From Ifrita kowaldi (taxonomy: Eukaryota > Chordata > Aves > Passeriformes > Cinclosomatidae): 64,000 bases of DNA. A program made the translations under genes and the position numbers. Below the pieces are notes generated by a model. The model worked only from the letters and a program-made list of their open reading frames with translations, made no database searches and had not been told where the DNA came from. Location of the stretch: positions 641,973 through 705,972 of the forward strand of contig VZRS01015169.1 of NCBI GenBank assembly GCA_013398055.1. The letters run 5' to 3'. Shown here piece after piece: positions 63,763 through 64,000 of this stretch (position 1 is its first letter; each line of letters opens with the position of its first letter).

Positions 63763-64000
63763 TGCAGTCGCCCGACCCCTGGGCCGCCCGGTGGCCCTGG
63801 CAGGAGACTGCTTCTTTGGCCAAAGGCCGAAAGTAAAACAGCGCTAGGCTGGGAGTCTCAACTGACCATTAAGCGCACCGCCGTGGAACGGGTCGAGCTG
63901 CGGTAGTTGGCAAAGCGGCGAGGAGGCGGAGACAAAGGACTGAGAGAAGGGAGATTCTCTTTAAAGCAGACTAAAGTGTTTATTATCAATCTTGGTGGGG
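63763..64000 (-). mobile_element. Possible LTR of an endogenous retrovirus, cut by window edge
   Basis: At about 63,763 the sequence switches abruptly from AT-rich intron to CpG-rich DNA (GCAGTCGCCCGACC and onward), far from any promoter. Read on the minus strand, it has an AATAAA polyadenylation signal (63,979-63,984), then a pyrimidine-rich stretch (about 63,920-63,960), then a GC-rich part that would end in CA at 63,763. That order fits the R and U5 parts of a retroviral LTR in reverse orientation. The other half lies outside the window, so no target duplication or U3 can be checked. Alternatives are another GC-rich repeat, a small CpG island or a contig-join error. No viral gene is visible. 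Confidence 0.4.

Noticed and set aside
1..64000. tRNA, rRNA, CRISPR arrays, bacterial operons or phage genes
   Set aside because: None of the expected motifs were seen; the exon structure, CpG island and CR1 elements indicate a vertebrate nuclear genome.

Overview
The window looks like vertebrate nuclear DNA, almost certainly from a bird. It has long non-coding stretches, one CpG island, spliced exons with GT-AG style junctions, and several CR1 LINE 3' ends carrying the typical ATTCTATG-type tail, which is the dominant repeat of avian genomes. A songbird is plausible but the sequence read by eye does not prove it. No operons, CRISPR arrays, tRNA or rRNA genes were recognised.

Layout: 1 to about 12,780 is AT-rich presumed intergenic DNA upstream of a gene, with two CR1 fragments (about 6,683-6,778 and 7,531-7,590), an AT-rich simple repeat near 4,030-4,135 and two CpG-retaining stretches that could be conserved regulatory elements. 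About 12,780 to 14,230 is a CpG island holding the promoter and first coding exon (13,457-13,585, plus strand) of a gene identified as ELAPOR2 (older names KIAA1324L, EIG121L). Intron 1 then runs about 47.8 kb, to 61,357. It carries CR1 fragments, an old CR1/L3-type reverse-transcriptase relic, simple repeats, a TATA-plus-splice-donor segment near 25.6 kb, and a possible conserved enhancer near 50.6-50.9 kb. Exon 2 (61,358-61,478) encodes the conserved DYHFEYTECDSSGSRW block. The remainder is the start of intron 2. An abrupt GC-rich, LTR-like segment enters at about 63,763 and runs off the right edge.

Only one protein-coding gene is supported: the first two coding exons of ELAPOR2, which together give a signal peptide and the start of the luminal cysteine-rich region. 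The exons join in phase 0. However, exon 1 is followed by GGGAGA where a donor GTGAGA is expected, so either this base is a sequencing error or variant, or splicing differs here.

One assembly problem is clear: an exact 131-bp duplication flanks a single N at 15,854. No new gene system was found. The most useful leads are the anomalous donor, the false duplication, the LTR-like right edge, the candidate intronic promoter, and the candidate conserved elements.
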